Shown here: piece after piece, positions 44,417 to 53,003 of the stretch
Layout of the letters: each line of letters begins with the position of its first letter
Numbering within the stretch: position 1 is the stretch's first letter
Source: Streptomyces cellostaticus
GTDB taxonomy: Bacteria; Actinomycetota; Actinomycetes; Streptomycetales; Streptomycetaceae
Direction: 5' to 3'
Assembly: GCF_001513965.1 (NCBI RefSeq)
Contig: NZ_KQ948023.1
Location: 248,001 to 312,000 of the forward strand
Length of the DNA stretch: 64,000 nt
Made by a program: the position numbers and the translations under genes
The notes under the pieces: model-generated
The model's input: only the letters and a program-made list of their open reading frames with translations
What the model was told of the DNA's origin: nothing
The model's database searches: none

Positions 44417-45214
44417 ATGCCCCCGGCCAAGAAGCGCGCCCGCAGCTACGACCCCGCCAAGACCCGCGCCGCGGTCTTCGCCCAGCTCGGCAACGTACGG
44501 GAGGCCGTGCGCGGCCTCACCGCCGAGCAACTCGCCCTGCCCACGCGGCTCGGCGAGTGGACCGTACGCGAGCTGGTCGCGCACATCGGCATGGCCGTCA
44601 CGGCCGTCCACCGGGCCCTGGACCGGCCGGCCCCGCCGAAGCAGGACGTGCAGGTCGTCGAGTGGCCCTTCGCCACCGCCGCGAACTCCGCCGCGATCGC
44701 CGACTTCACCCGGAACGTCGCCGCCGAGCACCCCGACCTCGACGCCTACCTCGCCGACGTCGAGCAGAGCCTGCACACCCTGCTCGACGCCCACCCCGGC
44801 AGCCGGCTCCTGGAGACCAACGCCGGCGCGCTTCCCCTCGACGACTACCTCGTCACCCGTACCGTCGAACTCGTCGCCCACACCGACGACCTCAACGCCG
44901 CGGTCCCCGGCCTGGACGTGCCGTACGACCGCCAGGCCCTCGCCGCCGCCACCCGGCTGCTCGCCGACGCGCTCGCCGTGCAGGCGCCCGGCGGCTCCAC
45001 CGAGGTGCGCGTGCCGCCGTACGCCGTGGTGCAGTGCATCGAGGGGCCCCGGCACACCCGCGGCACGCCGCCCAACGTCGTGGAGACCGATCCGCTGACC
45101 TGGATCCGGCTCGCCACCGGGCGGCTGGCCTGGACGGACGCCGTCGAGGAGGCCAGGGTCAGCGCGAGCGGGGAGCGCGCCGACCTCGGGGATCTGCTGC
45201 CGCTGATGGCGTGA
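44417..45214 (+). CDS. Maleylpyruvate isomerase/mycothiol-dependent enzyme family protein
   Basis: 265 residues of the DinB-like four-helix family. WTVRELVAHIGM and RTVELVAHTDDL place the metal-binding histidines expected in mycothiol-dependent maleylpyruvate isomerases and S-transferases; the C-terminal MDMPI-like domain (DPLTWIRLATGRLAW) follows. Substrate unknown. TAGGCT at 44404-44409 is 7 nt upstream of the ATG. It is 10 bp after the TetR stop. Confidence 0.87.
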   Translation: MPPAKKRARSYDPAKTRAAVFAQLGNVREAVRGLTAEQLALPTRLGEWTVRELVAHIGMAVTAVHRALDRPAPPKQDVQVVEWPFATAANSAAIADFTRNVAAEHPDLDAYLADVEQSLHTLLDAHPGSRLLETNAGALPLDDYLVTRTVELVAHTDDLNAAVPGLDVPYDRQALAAATRLLADALAVQAPGGSTEVRVPPYAVVQCIEGPRHTRGTPPNVVETDPLTWIRLATGRLAWTDAVEEARVSASGERADLGDLLPLMA

Positions 45215-45249
45215 CGGAACCGGCGGCCCCAGCAGACCGTCGAATCCCC

Positions 45250-45693
45250 ATGAACCGGCACAAGCAGCACATGATTCTGACGATGGCCGCCACGCTCGTC
45301 CCGCTCACGCTGGCCTGTGCCAGTGCCCAGGGCGCACCGACGGGGCAGCCCGTGACCGGCGTCGACTGGCGGGTCGACAGCCTCACCACCCAGGGCACCA
45401 CCCGGCACGCGCCCACCGCCGCACACCTGCGCATCGACACGGACGGGAAGGCGGCCGGCAACCTCGGCTGCAACCAGTTCGGCGCCCGGGCCACCGTGCA
45501 CGGCGACCGGATCACGTTCGGTGACCTCTACACGACCAGGATGGCCTGCGAAAAGGACCGGATGGACTTCGAGCGGGCCCTCGCCCGCACGCTCACCACC
45601 GGCACGCTCACCGCCCGGGCCGACGACGGGAAGCTGACGCTCACCGACGGCGACGGCGACCGCGTCCACCTCAGCCCGCGCGCACCCGAATGA
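45250..45693 (+). CDS. META-domain (HslJ-like) putative lipoprotein
   Basis: 147 residues. A signal peptide with a lipobox-like LACAS is followed by one META domain: VDWRVDSLTTQG, GNLGCNQFGARATV and TTRMACEKDRMDFERAL, with the paired cysteines common in the family. HslJ-type proteins are extracytoplasmic and linked to stress or antibiotic resistance. ATG at 45250; it lies 35 bp after the isomerase-family gene, perhaps co-transcribed. Confidence 0.83.
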   Translation: MNRHKQHMILTMAATLVPLTLACASAQGAPTGQPVTGVDWRVDSLTTQGTTRHAPTAAHLRIDTDGKAAGNLGCNQFGARATVHGDRITFGDLYTTRMACEKDRMDFERALARTLTTGTLTARADDGKLTLTDGDGDRVHLSPRAPE

Positions 45694-45894
45694 TGTGCGA
45701 CACCTCACTCATGCATACGGCGAGCGGGCCCCGGGCCGGCGCCCACCGGCCCGCCGCCACCCTGCCCGATCGCCTCAGCACCTCGCTGACCAGTGGAAAC
45801 GCAGAAACCGCCAAGGTGATCGACAAGCCCTGATCCGTTACGGGCGCGTATCCCCAATTCGGACCAGTGGTCGACCTCGCCTACACTCGGTGGC

Positions 45895-47424
45895 GTGCCA
45901 CGTGGTGACGGTCGACTCAATCACGATCTGCTCCCCGGCGAGAAAGGCCCCCAGGACGCGTGTGGCGTCTTCGGTGTCTGGGCTCCGGGCGAAGAGGTCG
46001 CAAAGCTCACGTACTTCGGGCTCTACGCCCTCCAGCACCGGGGTCAGGAATCCGCGGGAATCGCGGTCAGCAACGGCTCCCAGATCCTCGTCTTCAAGGA
46101 CATGGGCCTGGTCTCCCAGGTCTTCGACGAAACCTCTCTCGGTTCGCTCCAGGGTCACATCGCGGTCGGACACGCCCGCTACTCGACCACCGGCGCCTCC
46201 GTGTGGGAGAACGCCCAGCCGACGTTCCGCGCCACCGCGCACGGCTCGATCGCGCTCGGCCACAACGGCAACCTGGTCAACACGGCGCAGCTCGCCGAGA
46301 TGGTCGCCGCCCTGCCGAAGGACACCAACGGCCGGTCCACCAGGGTCGCGGCCACCAACGACACCGACCTGCTGACGGCCCTGCTGGCCGCCCAGGTCGA
46401 CGAGGACGGCAAGCCGCTGACCATCGAGGAGGCCGCACACGCGGTGCTCCCGAAGGTGCGGGGCGCCTTCTCGCTCGTCTTCATGGACGAGCACACCCTC
46501 TACGCCGCCCGTGACCCGCAGGGCATCCGCCCGCTGGTCCTCGGCCGCCTGGAGCGCGGCTGGGTGGTCGCCTCCGAGTCCGCCGCCCTGGACATCTGCG
46601 GTGCCAGCTTCGTGCGGGAGATCGAGCCGGGCGAGTTCGTCGCCATCGACGAGAACGGCCTGCGCACCTCCCGGTTCGCGGAAGCGAAGCCCAAGGGCTG
46701 TGTCTTCGAGTACGTGTACCTGGCCCGCCCGGACACCGACATCGCCGGCCGGAACGTGTACCTCTCCCGGGTGGAGATGGGCCGCCGCCTGGCCAAGGAG
46801 GCGCCCGTCGAGGCCGACCTGGTCATAGCGACCCCGGAGTCCGGCACCCCGGCCGCCATCGGCTACGCGGAGGCCTCCGGCATCCCCTTCGGCGCCGGCC
46901 TGGTGAAGAACGCCTACGTCGGCCGCACCTTCATCCAGCCCTCGCAGACCATCCGCCAGCTCGGCATCCGCCTGAAGCTGAACCCGCTGAAGGAAGTCAT
47001 CAAGGGCAAGCGCCTGGTCGTCGTGGACGACTCGATCGTGCGCGGCAACACCCAGCGGGCGCTCGTGCGGATGCTGCGCGAGGCCGGGGCCGCCGAGGTC
47101 CACATCCGGATCTCCTCGCCGCCCGTGAAGTGGCCCTGCTTCTTCGGCATCGACTTCGCCACGCGTGCGGAGCTGATCGCCAACGGCATGACCATCGAGG
47201 AGATCGGCACCTCGCTCGGCGCCGACTCCCTGGCGTACATCTCCCTCGACGGCATGATCGAGGCGACCGCCATCGCCAAGCCGAACCTGTGCCGCGCCTG
47301 CTTCGACGGCGAGTACCCGATGGAGCTGCCGGACCCCGAGCTGCTCGGCAAGCAGCTCCTGGAGACCGAGCTGGCGGCCGGTCCGGCCGGCACGGCCGCG
47401 GCCGACGCGATCCGTCGCCCGTAA
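45895..47424 (+). CDS. purF: Amidophosphoribosyltransferase
   Basis: 509 residues. It catalyses the committed step of purine synthesis. The glutaminase nucleophile is Cys23 in DACGVFG, exposed after removal of a 22-residue propeptide. The PRPP loop is VVVDDSIVRGNT. Cysteines in KGCVFEY, KWPCFFG and NLCRACFDG indicate the B. subtilis-type [4Fe-4S] form. GTG at 45895 is 7 nt after TACACT (45882-45887), with TTCGGA 18 nt further up, so it appears leaderless. Confidence 0.96.
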   Translation: MPRGDGRLNHDLLPGEKGPQDACGVFGVWAPGEEVAKLTYFGLYALQHRGQESAGIAVSNGSQILVFKDMGLVSQVFDETSLGSLQGHIAVGHARYSTTGASVWENAQPTFRATAHGSIALGHNGNLVNTAQLAEMVAALPKDTNGRSTRVAATNDTDLLTALLAAQVDEDGKPLTIEEAAHAVLPKVRGAFSLVFMDEHTLYAARDPQGIRPLVLGRLERGWVVASESAALDICGASFVREIEPGEFVAIDENGLRTSRFAEAKPKGCVFEYVYLARPDTDIAGRNVYLSRVEMGRRLAKEAPVEADLVIATPESGTPAAIGYAEASGIPFGAGLVKNAYVGRTFIQPSQTIRQLGIRLKLNPLKEVIKGKRLVVVDDSIVRGNTQRALVRMLREAGAAEVHIRISSPPVKWPCFFGIDFATRAELIANGMTIEEIGTSLGADSLAYISLDGMIEATAIAKPNLCRACFDGEYPMELPDPELLGKQLLETELAAGPAGTAAADAIRRP

Positions 47425-47458
47425 GCCCCGTAGAACCCAACCCGAAAGATCCCAGGCA

Positions 47459-48532
47459 ATGTCTGAGAGCCGTTCCACCGGTGCTTCCTACGCGGCTGCC
47501 GGAGTCGACATCGAGGCGGGCGACCGCGCCGTCGAGCTGATGAAGGAGTGGGTGAAGAAGACCCAGCGGCCCGAGGTCCTGGGCGGCCTCGGCGGCTTCG
47601 CCGGGCTCTTCGACGCCTCCGCCCTCAAGCGCTACGAACGTCCCCTGCTCGCCTCCGCGACCGACGGCGTCGGCACGAAGGTCGACATCGCGCGCCGGCT
47701 GGGCGTCTACGACACCATCGGCCACGACCTGGTCGCCATGGTCATGGACGACATCGTGGTGTGCGGTGCCGAGCCGCTGTTCATGACGGACTACATCTGC
47801 GTCGGCAAGGTCCACCCCGAGCGGGTCGCCGCGATCGTCAAGGGCATCGCGGAGGGCTGTGTGCTGGCCGGCTGCGCCCTGGTGGGCGGCGAGACGGCCG
47901 AGCACCCGGGGCTGCTGGGCGAGGACGACTTCGACGTCGCCGGCGCCGGTACGGGCGTCGTGGAGGCCGACCGGCTGCTGGGCGCGGATCGTATCCGTAA
48001 GGGTGACACGGTGATCGCCATGGCGGCCTCCGGGCTTCACTCGAACGGGTACTCCCTGGTCCGCCACGTCCTGCTGGACCGGGCGGGCATGGACCTGGAG
48101 ACGGAGGTCGCGGAGCTCGGCCGCACCCTCGGCGAGGAACTGCTGGAGCCCACCAAGATCTACTCGCTGGACTGCCTGGCGCTGACCCGCACCACCGAGG
48201 TGCACGCGTACAGCCACATCACCGGCGGCGGACTCGCGGCCAACCTGGCCCGGGTCATCCCGGACGAGCTGCACGCGACCGTCGACCGTGCCACCTGGAC
48301 CCCGGGTGCGATCTTCGACCTGGTCGGCAGGACCGGCGACGTCGAGCGCCTGGAGCTGGAGAAGACCCTCAACATGGGCGTCGGCATGATCGCGATCGTG
48401 CCGGAGGAGTCCACGGACGTGGCCCTCGCGACCCTGGCCGACCGCGGGGTCGACGCATGGGTGGCGGGAGAGATCACGGACCGCGGCGACAAGGAGACCG
48501 GCGCCGAGCTGGTCGGCGACTACCTGGTCTGA
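47459..48532 (+). CDS. purM: Phosphoribosylformylglycinamidine cyclo-ligase (AIR synthetase)
   Basis: 357 residues. It closes FGAM to AIR with ATP. N-terminal SYAAAGVDIEAGDRAVELMK, LLASATDGVGTKVDIA, MVMDDIVVCGAEPLFMTDY and VGGETAEHPG are standard. It lies 34 bp after purF, so the two are probably co-transcribed. A perfect 12-bp hairpin follows at 48553-48579. Confidence 0.96.
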   Translation: MSESRSTGASYAAAGVDIEAGDRAVELMKEWVKKTQRPEVLGGLGGFAGLFDASALKRYERPLLASATDGVGTKVDIARRLGVYDTIGHDLVAMVMDDIVVCGAEPLFMTDYICVGKVHPERVAAIVKGIAEGCVLAGCALVGGETAEHPGLLGEDDFDVAGAGTGVVEADRLLGADRIRKGDTVIAMAASGLHSNGYSLVRHVLLDRAGMDLETEVAELGRTLGEELLEPTKIYSLDCLALTRTTEVHAYSHITGGGLAANLARVIPDELHATVDRATWTPGAIFDLVGRTGDVERLELEKTLNMGVGMIAIVPEESTDVALATLADRGVDAWVAGEITDRGDKETGAELVGDYLV

Positions 48533-48552
48533 ACCTGCGGGTAGCACAGAAG

Positions 48553-48579
48553 CCGGTCGGTGGCAGTGCCACCGACCGG
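48553..48579. terminator. Bidirectional terminator after purM
   Basis: CCGGTCGGTGGC-AGT-GCCACCGACCGG, a perfect 12-bp stem between convergent purM and the DUF3073 gene. Confidence 0.8.
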
Positions 48580-48598
48580 ATAAGTGCTCAGTGCAAGG

Positions 48599-48850
48599 TC
48601 AAGCGCCGCGACGGTGTTGTGAGGGACCTTCGTCCTCGTCCTCGTCGTCGTCCTCATAGAGGTCGGCGTACCGAGAGTAAAGATCGTCCTCGTCATGCTC
48701 ATCGTCCTCGAACGGCTCGCCGTTCGGCGGCTGGCTCGAAGTCGATGCGCCCAGTTCACTGGCCAGACGTGACAGGTCAGTCCCACCGCTGTTGTACTTC
48801 AGCTGGCGGGCGACCTTTGTCTGCTTGGCCTTGGCCCGGCCGCGCCCCAT
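48599..48850 (-). CDS. DUF3073 family protein
   Basis: 83 residues. MGRGRAKAKQTKVARQLKYN is the invariant basic start of this actinobacterial family; the rest is acidic and rich in Asp, Glu and Tyr and probably disordered. Function unknown. GAGGGGG lies 7 nt before the ATG at 48850. The family is commonly found between purM and bldC-region genes in streptomycetes. Confidence 0.88.
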   Translation of the reverse strand: MGRGRAKAKQTKVARQLKYNSGGTDLSRLASELGASTSSQPPNGEPFEDDEHDEDDLYSRYADLYEDDDEDEDEGPSQHRRGA

Positions 48851-49129
48851 GGCTCGACCCCCTCGGTGACGGGGCTTGACAACCCCAGAGTCTGACACGC
48901 GTTCATGATCCGGAACGGACCCTCCGCAGAGAGGCCGGTCCGTAGGGCTTCCACGGTACCTGAGCCCGCGCCCATACGGTACGTCGCCCGCAGCACGCGC
49001 GTCTGCCCAGGACCCTCGAGGCGCCCTGTCCTCGCTGGTCAGTGGCGATTTTAACCACTTATCGGGGTGCGACCCGCCGGTGGAAGTGAGAGTTCTCTCT
49101 AAGTTCCCGCCGGCGGGTACCGGTCATGT

Positions 49130-49164
49130 GTGCGATCGGACACCCGGCCGGGGTCCGATCGCAC
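49130..49164 (-). terminator. Hairpin downstream of vdh
   Basis: Perfect 12-bp arms (GTGCGATCGGAC and complement) with an 11-nt loop, ending 5 bp after the vdh stop. There is no strong T tract. The remaining ~230 bp to 48900 hold nothing I can support. Confidence 0.65.
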
Positions 49165-49169
49165 CCGGA

Positions 49170-50267
49170 TCAGCGCGCCGCGCGGGCGTCGGCCATGCGC
49201 TGCTCGGCGATCCGGTCGGCCGCGGCGGCCGGCGGAATCCCGTCTTCCTTCGCACGTGCGAATATGGCCAGCGTGGTGTCGAAGATCTTCGCCGCCTTCG
49301 CCTTGCACCGGTCGAAGTCGAACCCGTGCAACTCGTCGGCCACCTGGATGACCCCGCCGGCGTTCACCACGTAGTCCGGCGCGTAGAGGATCCCGCGGTC
49401 GGCGAGGTCCTTCTCCACACCCGGGTGGGCGAGCTGGTTGTTGGCGGCGCCGCACACCACCTGGGCGGCGAGCACCGGCACGGTGTCGTCGTTCAGGGCG
49501 CCGCCGAGGGCGCAGGGGGCGTAGATGTCGAGGCCCTCCACCCGGATCAGCGCATCGGTGTCGGCGACGGCCGTCACGCCCTGCGGGTACTGCTCGAGGA
49601 TCCGCTGGACGGCGTCGGCGCGGACGTCCGTGACGACGACCTCGGCGCCCTCGTCGCGCAGGTGGCGCACCAGGTGGTGGCCGACCTTGCCGACGCCCGC
49701 GATGCCGACCTTGCGGCCGCGCAGCGAGGGGTCGCCCCACAGGTGCTGGGCGGAGGCGCGCATGCCCTGGTAGACGCCGAAGGCGGTGAGCACGGAGGAG
49801 TCGCCGGCCCCGCCGTTCTCGGGGGAGCGGCCGGTGGTCCAACGGCACTCGCGGGCCACGACGTCCATGTCGGCGACGTAGGTGCCGACGTCGCACGCGG
49901 TGACGTAGCGGCCGCCGAGCGAGGCGACCATGCGCCCGTAGGCGAGCAGCAGTTCCTCGGTCTTGTCGCGCTCCGGGTCGCCGATGATCACGGCTTTGCC
50001 ACCGCCGTGGTCGAGTCCGGCCATGGCGTTCTTGTACGACATCCCGCGCGCGAGGTTGAGGGCGTCGGCGACAGCCTCGGCCTCGGTCGCGTACGGGTAG
50101 AAGCGCGTGCCGCCGAGGGCCGGGCCCAGGGCGGTGGAGTGGATGGCGATCACGGCCTTGAGGCCGCTGGCGCGGTCCTGGCAGAGCACGACCTGCTCAT
50201 GGCCGCCCTGGTCCGAGTGGAACAGGGTGTGCAGGACATCAGCAGGTGCGCCGGTTACGTCGGTCAC
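49170..50267 (-). CDS. vdh: Valine (branched-chain amino acid) dehydrogenase
   Basis: 365 residues. It oxidatively deaminates valine, leucine and isoleucine with NAD+, feeding branched acyl-CoA pools. Catalytic lysines lie in the ARGMSYKNAMAGLDHGGGKA stretch, the Rossmann motif is GIAGVGKVGHHL, and CALGGALNDD and CGAANNQLA are family signatures. GTG at 50267. It is monocistronic and divergent from the hypothetical gene upstream of bldC; the same adjacency is known in S. coelicolor. Confidence 0.94.
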   Translation of the reverse strand: MTDVTGAPADVLHTLFHSDQGGHEQVVLCQDRASGLKAVIAIHSTALGPALGGTRFYPYATEAEAVADALNLARGMSYKNAMAGLDHGGGKAVIIGDPERDKTEELLLAYGRMVASLGGRYVTACDVGTYVADMDVVARECRWTTGRSPENGGAGDSSVLTAFGVYQGMRASAQHLWGDPSLRGRKVGIAGVGKVGHHLVRHLRDEGAEVVVTDVRADAVQRILEQYPQGVTAVADTDALIRVEGLDIYAPCALGGALNDDTVPVLAAQVVCGAANNQLAHPGVEKDLADRGILYAPDYVVNAGGVIQVADELHGFDFDRCKAKAAKIFDTTLAIFARAKEDGIPPAAAADRIAEQRMADARAAR

Positions 50268-50467
50268 TGTGGTGACTCCTGTGTAAATAGCGGCGGGTGG
50301 GGCTCAGCCCCCGTGCGGGTGGCGGGTGCTGTGGCATGAGCGTAGGCCCTGTGCCCACCAGCCATCCGCGCAGTGTTCAGGATCACTCTCCCGCGCCTCT
50401 CGCGCACGCATCTCCGTGGGACGATTTGCAAGGGTTTCGAGCCGGGTCCGATGGGGAGGGAGCAGGC

Positions 50468-51310
50468 GTGCCCAAGGTGTCCTCCGTGGTCGTCCCCTAT
50501 GCCACGTACCTGCGTGTCTACGAGCCGCTGGCCGCCTTCCCGGAGCCGGAGCGCACCCACTGGGCGCGCTACGCCCGGCGCCCCGACCGCCCCTCCTACC
50601 AGGACGAACTGCGCCGCTCGCTCGCCGATTTGCTGCCCACGCCGCCGATCGCGGTGCCGGTGCACGAGAGCAGCGACGCCTTCGTGCTGGACGTCGACGG
50701 GGTCGTCTGCGTCTGCCCCTGGCGCACCCGGCTGCGCGGCTGGCAGGCCCTGGGCGACCTCGCCGAGGAGCTGCCGCCGCCGGTGCTGGACGCGGTGCTG
50801 CCGCCGCTGGTGCGCGACCAGGCCGCGCAGGACTACGAGCGCTGGCTCGCCCGCAACCCCGATGCCCGCCCGTGGATCCGTACGGCGACCTGGCAGATCC
50901 CGCTGAACTGGTTCGTGCTGGTCTCCGACGAGGAGCGCCGGTACGAGAAGGGGTCCGGCGAGGTGCCGCCGATGCTGCGCTACCGCACCCCGATGGTGCA
51001 GGCCCGGCGCCGCGTGGCGCGGGCGCTGCGCACGCTGAAGGACACCATCGAGGAAGGGCCGCTGATCGACGGCCTGGTGGACGTGGGCCGCTGGCTGGAG
51101 GAGTTCCACCCGCGCTCGCTGGTGGAGCTGGACTACGGCGGCCTGGTGCACGCAGTGCCGGCCGGTCAGTTGGCGGACGACCACTCGGCGGCGGACGTGG
51201 CCGACGGCATCGAGGCGCTGCGCCGGGGCGACGGGATGGCCGCCGGGGAGGCGTACGGGCGGCTCGTGGAGCGGTGGCGGGCGGTACGGGACAGGCGTTC
51301 TGCGAACTGA
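50468..51310 (+). CDS. Conserved hypothetical protein upstream of bldC
   Basis: 280 residues, no signal peptide or membrane segments. The N-terminus VVVPYATYLRVYEPLAAFPE and the middle WIRTATWQIPLNWFVLVSDEE are the most protein-like conserved stretches; the C-terminal half is helical, with a repeated Arg/Leu pattern. I do not recognise a domain. GTG at 50468 follows GGGAGGGAG. Its stop codon immediately precedes a BldD-type inverted repeat. Confidence 0.72.
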   Translation: MPKVSSVVVPYATYLRVYEPLAAFPEPERTHWARYARRPDRPSYQDELRRSLADLLPTPPIAVPVHESSDAFVLDVDGVVCVCPWRTRLRGWQALGDLAEELPPPVLDAVLPPLVRDQAAQDYERWLARNPDARPWIRTATWQIPLNWFVLVSDEERRYEKGSGEVPPMLRYRTPMVQARRRVARALRTLKDTIEEGPLIDGLVDVGRWLEEFHPRSLVELDYGGLVHAVPAGQLADDHSAADVADGIEALRRGDGMAAGEAYGRLVERWRAVRDRRSAN

Positions 51311-51324
51311 GTGACGCAGGTCAC
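51310..51324. promoter_or_regulatory. BldD-type box 1 upstream of bldC
   Basis: AGTGAC-GCAG-GTCAC, a perfect GTGAC/GTCAC inverted repeat with 4-nt spacer, with a further GTCACT half-site at 51334-51339. It resembles the BldD consensus AGTGAC-Nm-GTCACC. Confidence 0.5.
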
Positions 51325-51571
51325 GGTCAAAACGTCACTGAACGGCGTACGGTCTACCGCACTTGACCACCTGACGGGACGTTGGTCCCGATCCGGGCTT
51401 TTATCCCTAAGCGTGACGGACGGCACTTACACGGCTCTTGCGCCTGTTGCCGACCCTCGTGCCAAAATAGGACAAGGAGCCCGGGGAGGGCTCCGTCCGT
51501 CCAGCTATGCTCCACTGTGGGCGGAATCTCAGCATTGCACGCTTTGGGGGGTCTGGTGACTCCTGATCGCC

Positions 51572-51590
51572 CTGTGACTGATCGTCACAG
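51572..51590. promoter_or_regulatory. BldD-type box 2 upstream of bldC
   Basis: CTGTGACTGATCGTCACAG has perfect 7-bp arms and a 5-nt spacer. Extra GTGAC half-sites flank it at 51556-51560 and 51595-51599. It lies ~240 bp upstream of bldC; the 519-bp gap holds no convincing gene. Confidence 0.6.
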
Positions 51591-51791
51591 CGGTGTGACT
51601 GTCCGCTATGGCATGGTCCATCGGCTTCCGTCGCTGATGAACACCTGGGAGGGCAATTCCATCGGTTTGGCCGACGCGGCTGGACAGATGGTGTAGTTGT
51701 AGTGCCGAGGACAAGCCGTTCGTCCTATAACCGACTCGGCCCGCGTCCGCCATTTCGGGCAACGCGGGTCAAGGTGCAGAATTTAGAGGAA

Positions 51792-51813
51792 AGAACCGAG
51801 AAGGTTCGGTTCT
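51792..51813 (+). promoter_or_regulatory. Stem-loop in the bldC leader
   Basis: AGAACCGA-GAAGGT-TCGGTTCT is a perfect 8-bp stem ending 3 bp before the GAGGAGG ribosome-binding site of bldC. It could modulate translation or mRNA stability. Confidence 0.4.
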
Positions 51814-51829
51814 CCCGAGGAGGCCGCTC

Positions 51830-52036
51830 ATGACCGCTCGCACCCCTGATGCCGAGCCGCTGCTGACCCCGGCTGAGGTCGCCACGATGTTCCGCGTGGA
51901 CCCGAAGACGGTCACGCGGTGGGCGAAGGCCGGCAAGCTCACTTCGATCCGTACGCTCGGCGGGCACCGCCGCTACCGCGAGGCCGAGGTCCGCGCTCTG
52001 CTCGCGGGCATCCCGCAGCAGCGCAGCGAGGCCTGA
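51830..52036 (+). CDS. bldC: Developmental regulator BldC (MerR-like DNA-binding protein)
   Basis: 68 residues, the family length. A single MerR/Xis-type winged HTH: LLTPAEVATMFRVDPKTVTR and the wing IRTLGGHRRYREAEV. BldC lacks an effector domain, binds DNA cooperatively and delays entry into development. GAGGAGG is 6 nt before the ATG. Promoter region with BldD-type repeats and a leader hairpin upstream; a strong terminator downstream. Confidence 0.97.
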   Translation: MTARTPDAEPLLTPAEVATMFRVDPKTVTRWAKAGKLTSIRTLGGHRRYREAEVRALLAGIPQQRSEA

Positions 52037-52181
52037 ACAACTGCATAACCGGGCAAAACGGCTGGTCCCCCACTGGTCGAGGCGCCCGAAACCCTAGCTC
52101 CAAGCGACGCGGGACCTGCCCCAACAGGGCCCACGCCCAAGCCGAAGAGAACGTTGTAGGCAGCGACACAGGGTGCGTCGT

Positions 52182-52222
52182 AGATCGCGCTGGACTCCGC
52201 CGGGTCCAGCGCGATCTTTTTT
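52182..52222 (+). terminator. Rho-independent terminator of bldC
   Basis: A perfect 14-bp stem (AGATCGCGCTGGAC and its complement) with an 8-nt loop is followed by six T residues, the cleanest intrinsic terminator in the window. Confidence 0.93.
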
Positions 52223-52388
52223 GTGCGCTGGTCGGGGGTGGGGTGGCGGCCCTGTGAGCGGCCTTGTCGGAGTCTGGGGAGGGTTGTCGGAACGCCTGTG
52301 CGCGGCCCCTGGGCGGGGTGCAATTGCACATATTAAATTGACCAGTTGTAGGACGGGGGTAAGTGCCGCCGTTTCAAAAACTCATGCG

Positions 52389-52402
52389 GTGACTCCCGTC
52401 AC
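52389..52402. promoter_or_regulatory. BldD-type box 3 downstream of bldC
   Basis: GTGAC-TCCC-GTCAC, a perfect 5-bp-arm inverted repeat in the gene-poor stretch 52223-52497. That stretch contains no convincing gene. Neither neighbouring gene starts near it, so its role is unclear. Confidence 0.35.
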
Positions 52403-52497
52403 ACACCGGGACGCTTGTTGCCGTCGGCATGTGTGCGCTAATGGAACCACGTGTTCCAGCGTGCCACGCCCGGGCGGGTGTTGGGCCCGCCGGGGGG

Positions 52498-52689
52498 TCA
52501 CGCGCTTCGAGGACTCTCGTCCTCCAGTACCTCGTCGCTCGCGTCCTGGGGCCGTGGGCCGGCGTCCATGGCCAGCCGCAGCAGGTGATGACAGATCGGG
52601 CAGTGGCGGGTCAGGTGCCGGTAGGACGTGGCAGCCGCCAGATGCGCCCTCAGCAGCGCCCGCGTCTCGTGCCGCGCCGATGCCGCCAT
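52498..52689 (-). CDS. DUF6274-type small protein
   Basis: 63 residues. MAASARHETRALLRAHLAAA then HLTRHCPICHHLLRLAM: a CPICH motif with flanking histidines that may bind a metal, followed by an acidic tail. I recall this as the DUF6274 family found beside bldC in streptomycetes. Function unknown. Confidence 0.75.
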   Translation of the reverse strand: MAASARHETRALLRAHLAAATSYRHLTRHCPICHHLLRLAMDAGPRPQDASDEVLEDESPRSA

Positions 52690-52800
52690 ACGCCACCTCC
52701 AGGGGCCGTACAGGGGGGACGGGCCCTGGTTTCTGGGTACCGGTGGAATGTGACGTCGTCAAGGGCGCCGACGGCTGCGCAGGGCTTCGGCGGAACAGAA

Positions 52801-52826
52801 GAAGGGCCCCCGACCGGGGGCCCTTC
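52801..52826 (-). terminator. Terminator of tRNA-Asp copy 1
   Basis: GAAGGGCCCC and GGGGCCCTTC form a 10-bp stem over CGACCG, 8 bp beyond the tRNA 3' end. Confidence 0.78.
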
Positions 52827-52834
52827 TTCAACTG

Positions 52835-52909
52835 CGGTCCTGACGGGATTTGAACCCGCGGCCTCCACCTTGACAGGGTGGCGAGCACTCCAAACTGCTC
52901 CACAGGACC
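52835..52909 (-). tRNA. tRNA-Asp (anticodon GUC), copy 1
   Basis: 75 nt, acceptor GGTCCTG/CAGGACC, discriminator G, anticodon loop CTGTCAA, T-loop GGTTCAAATCC. Identical to the copy at 57694-57768. It stands alone upstream of hrpA's 3' end. Confidence 0.95.
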
Positions 52910-53003
52910 AGGTTTCGCGGCGCTTGTTGCTGCGTTGCGCTGCGAGAAGGACTGTACAGGAGGGTGAGCCCGCTGGTCGAACTCACCCTCCGTACGGGAG
53001 CGA

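Noticed and set aside
51556..51696. 46-codon frame starting GTG upstream of bldC
   Set aside because: Third-position GC is far below the level of real genes here, and its start coincides with the GTGAC half-sites of the BldD-type repeats, which explain the sequence better.
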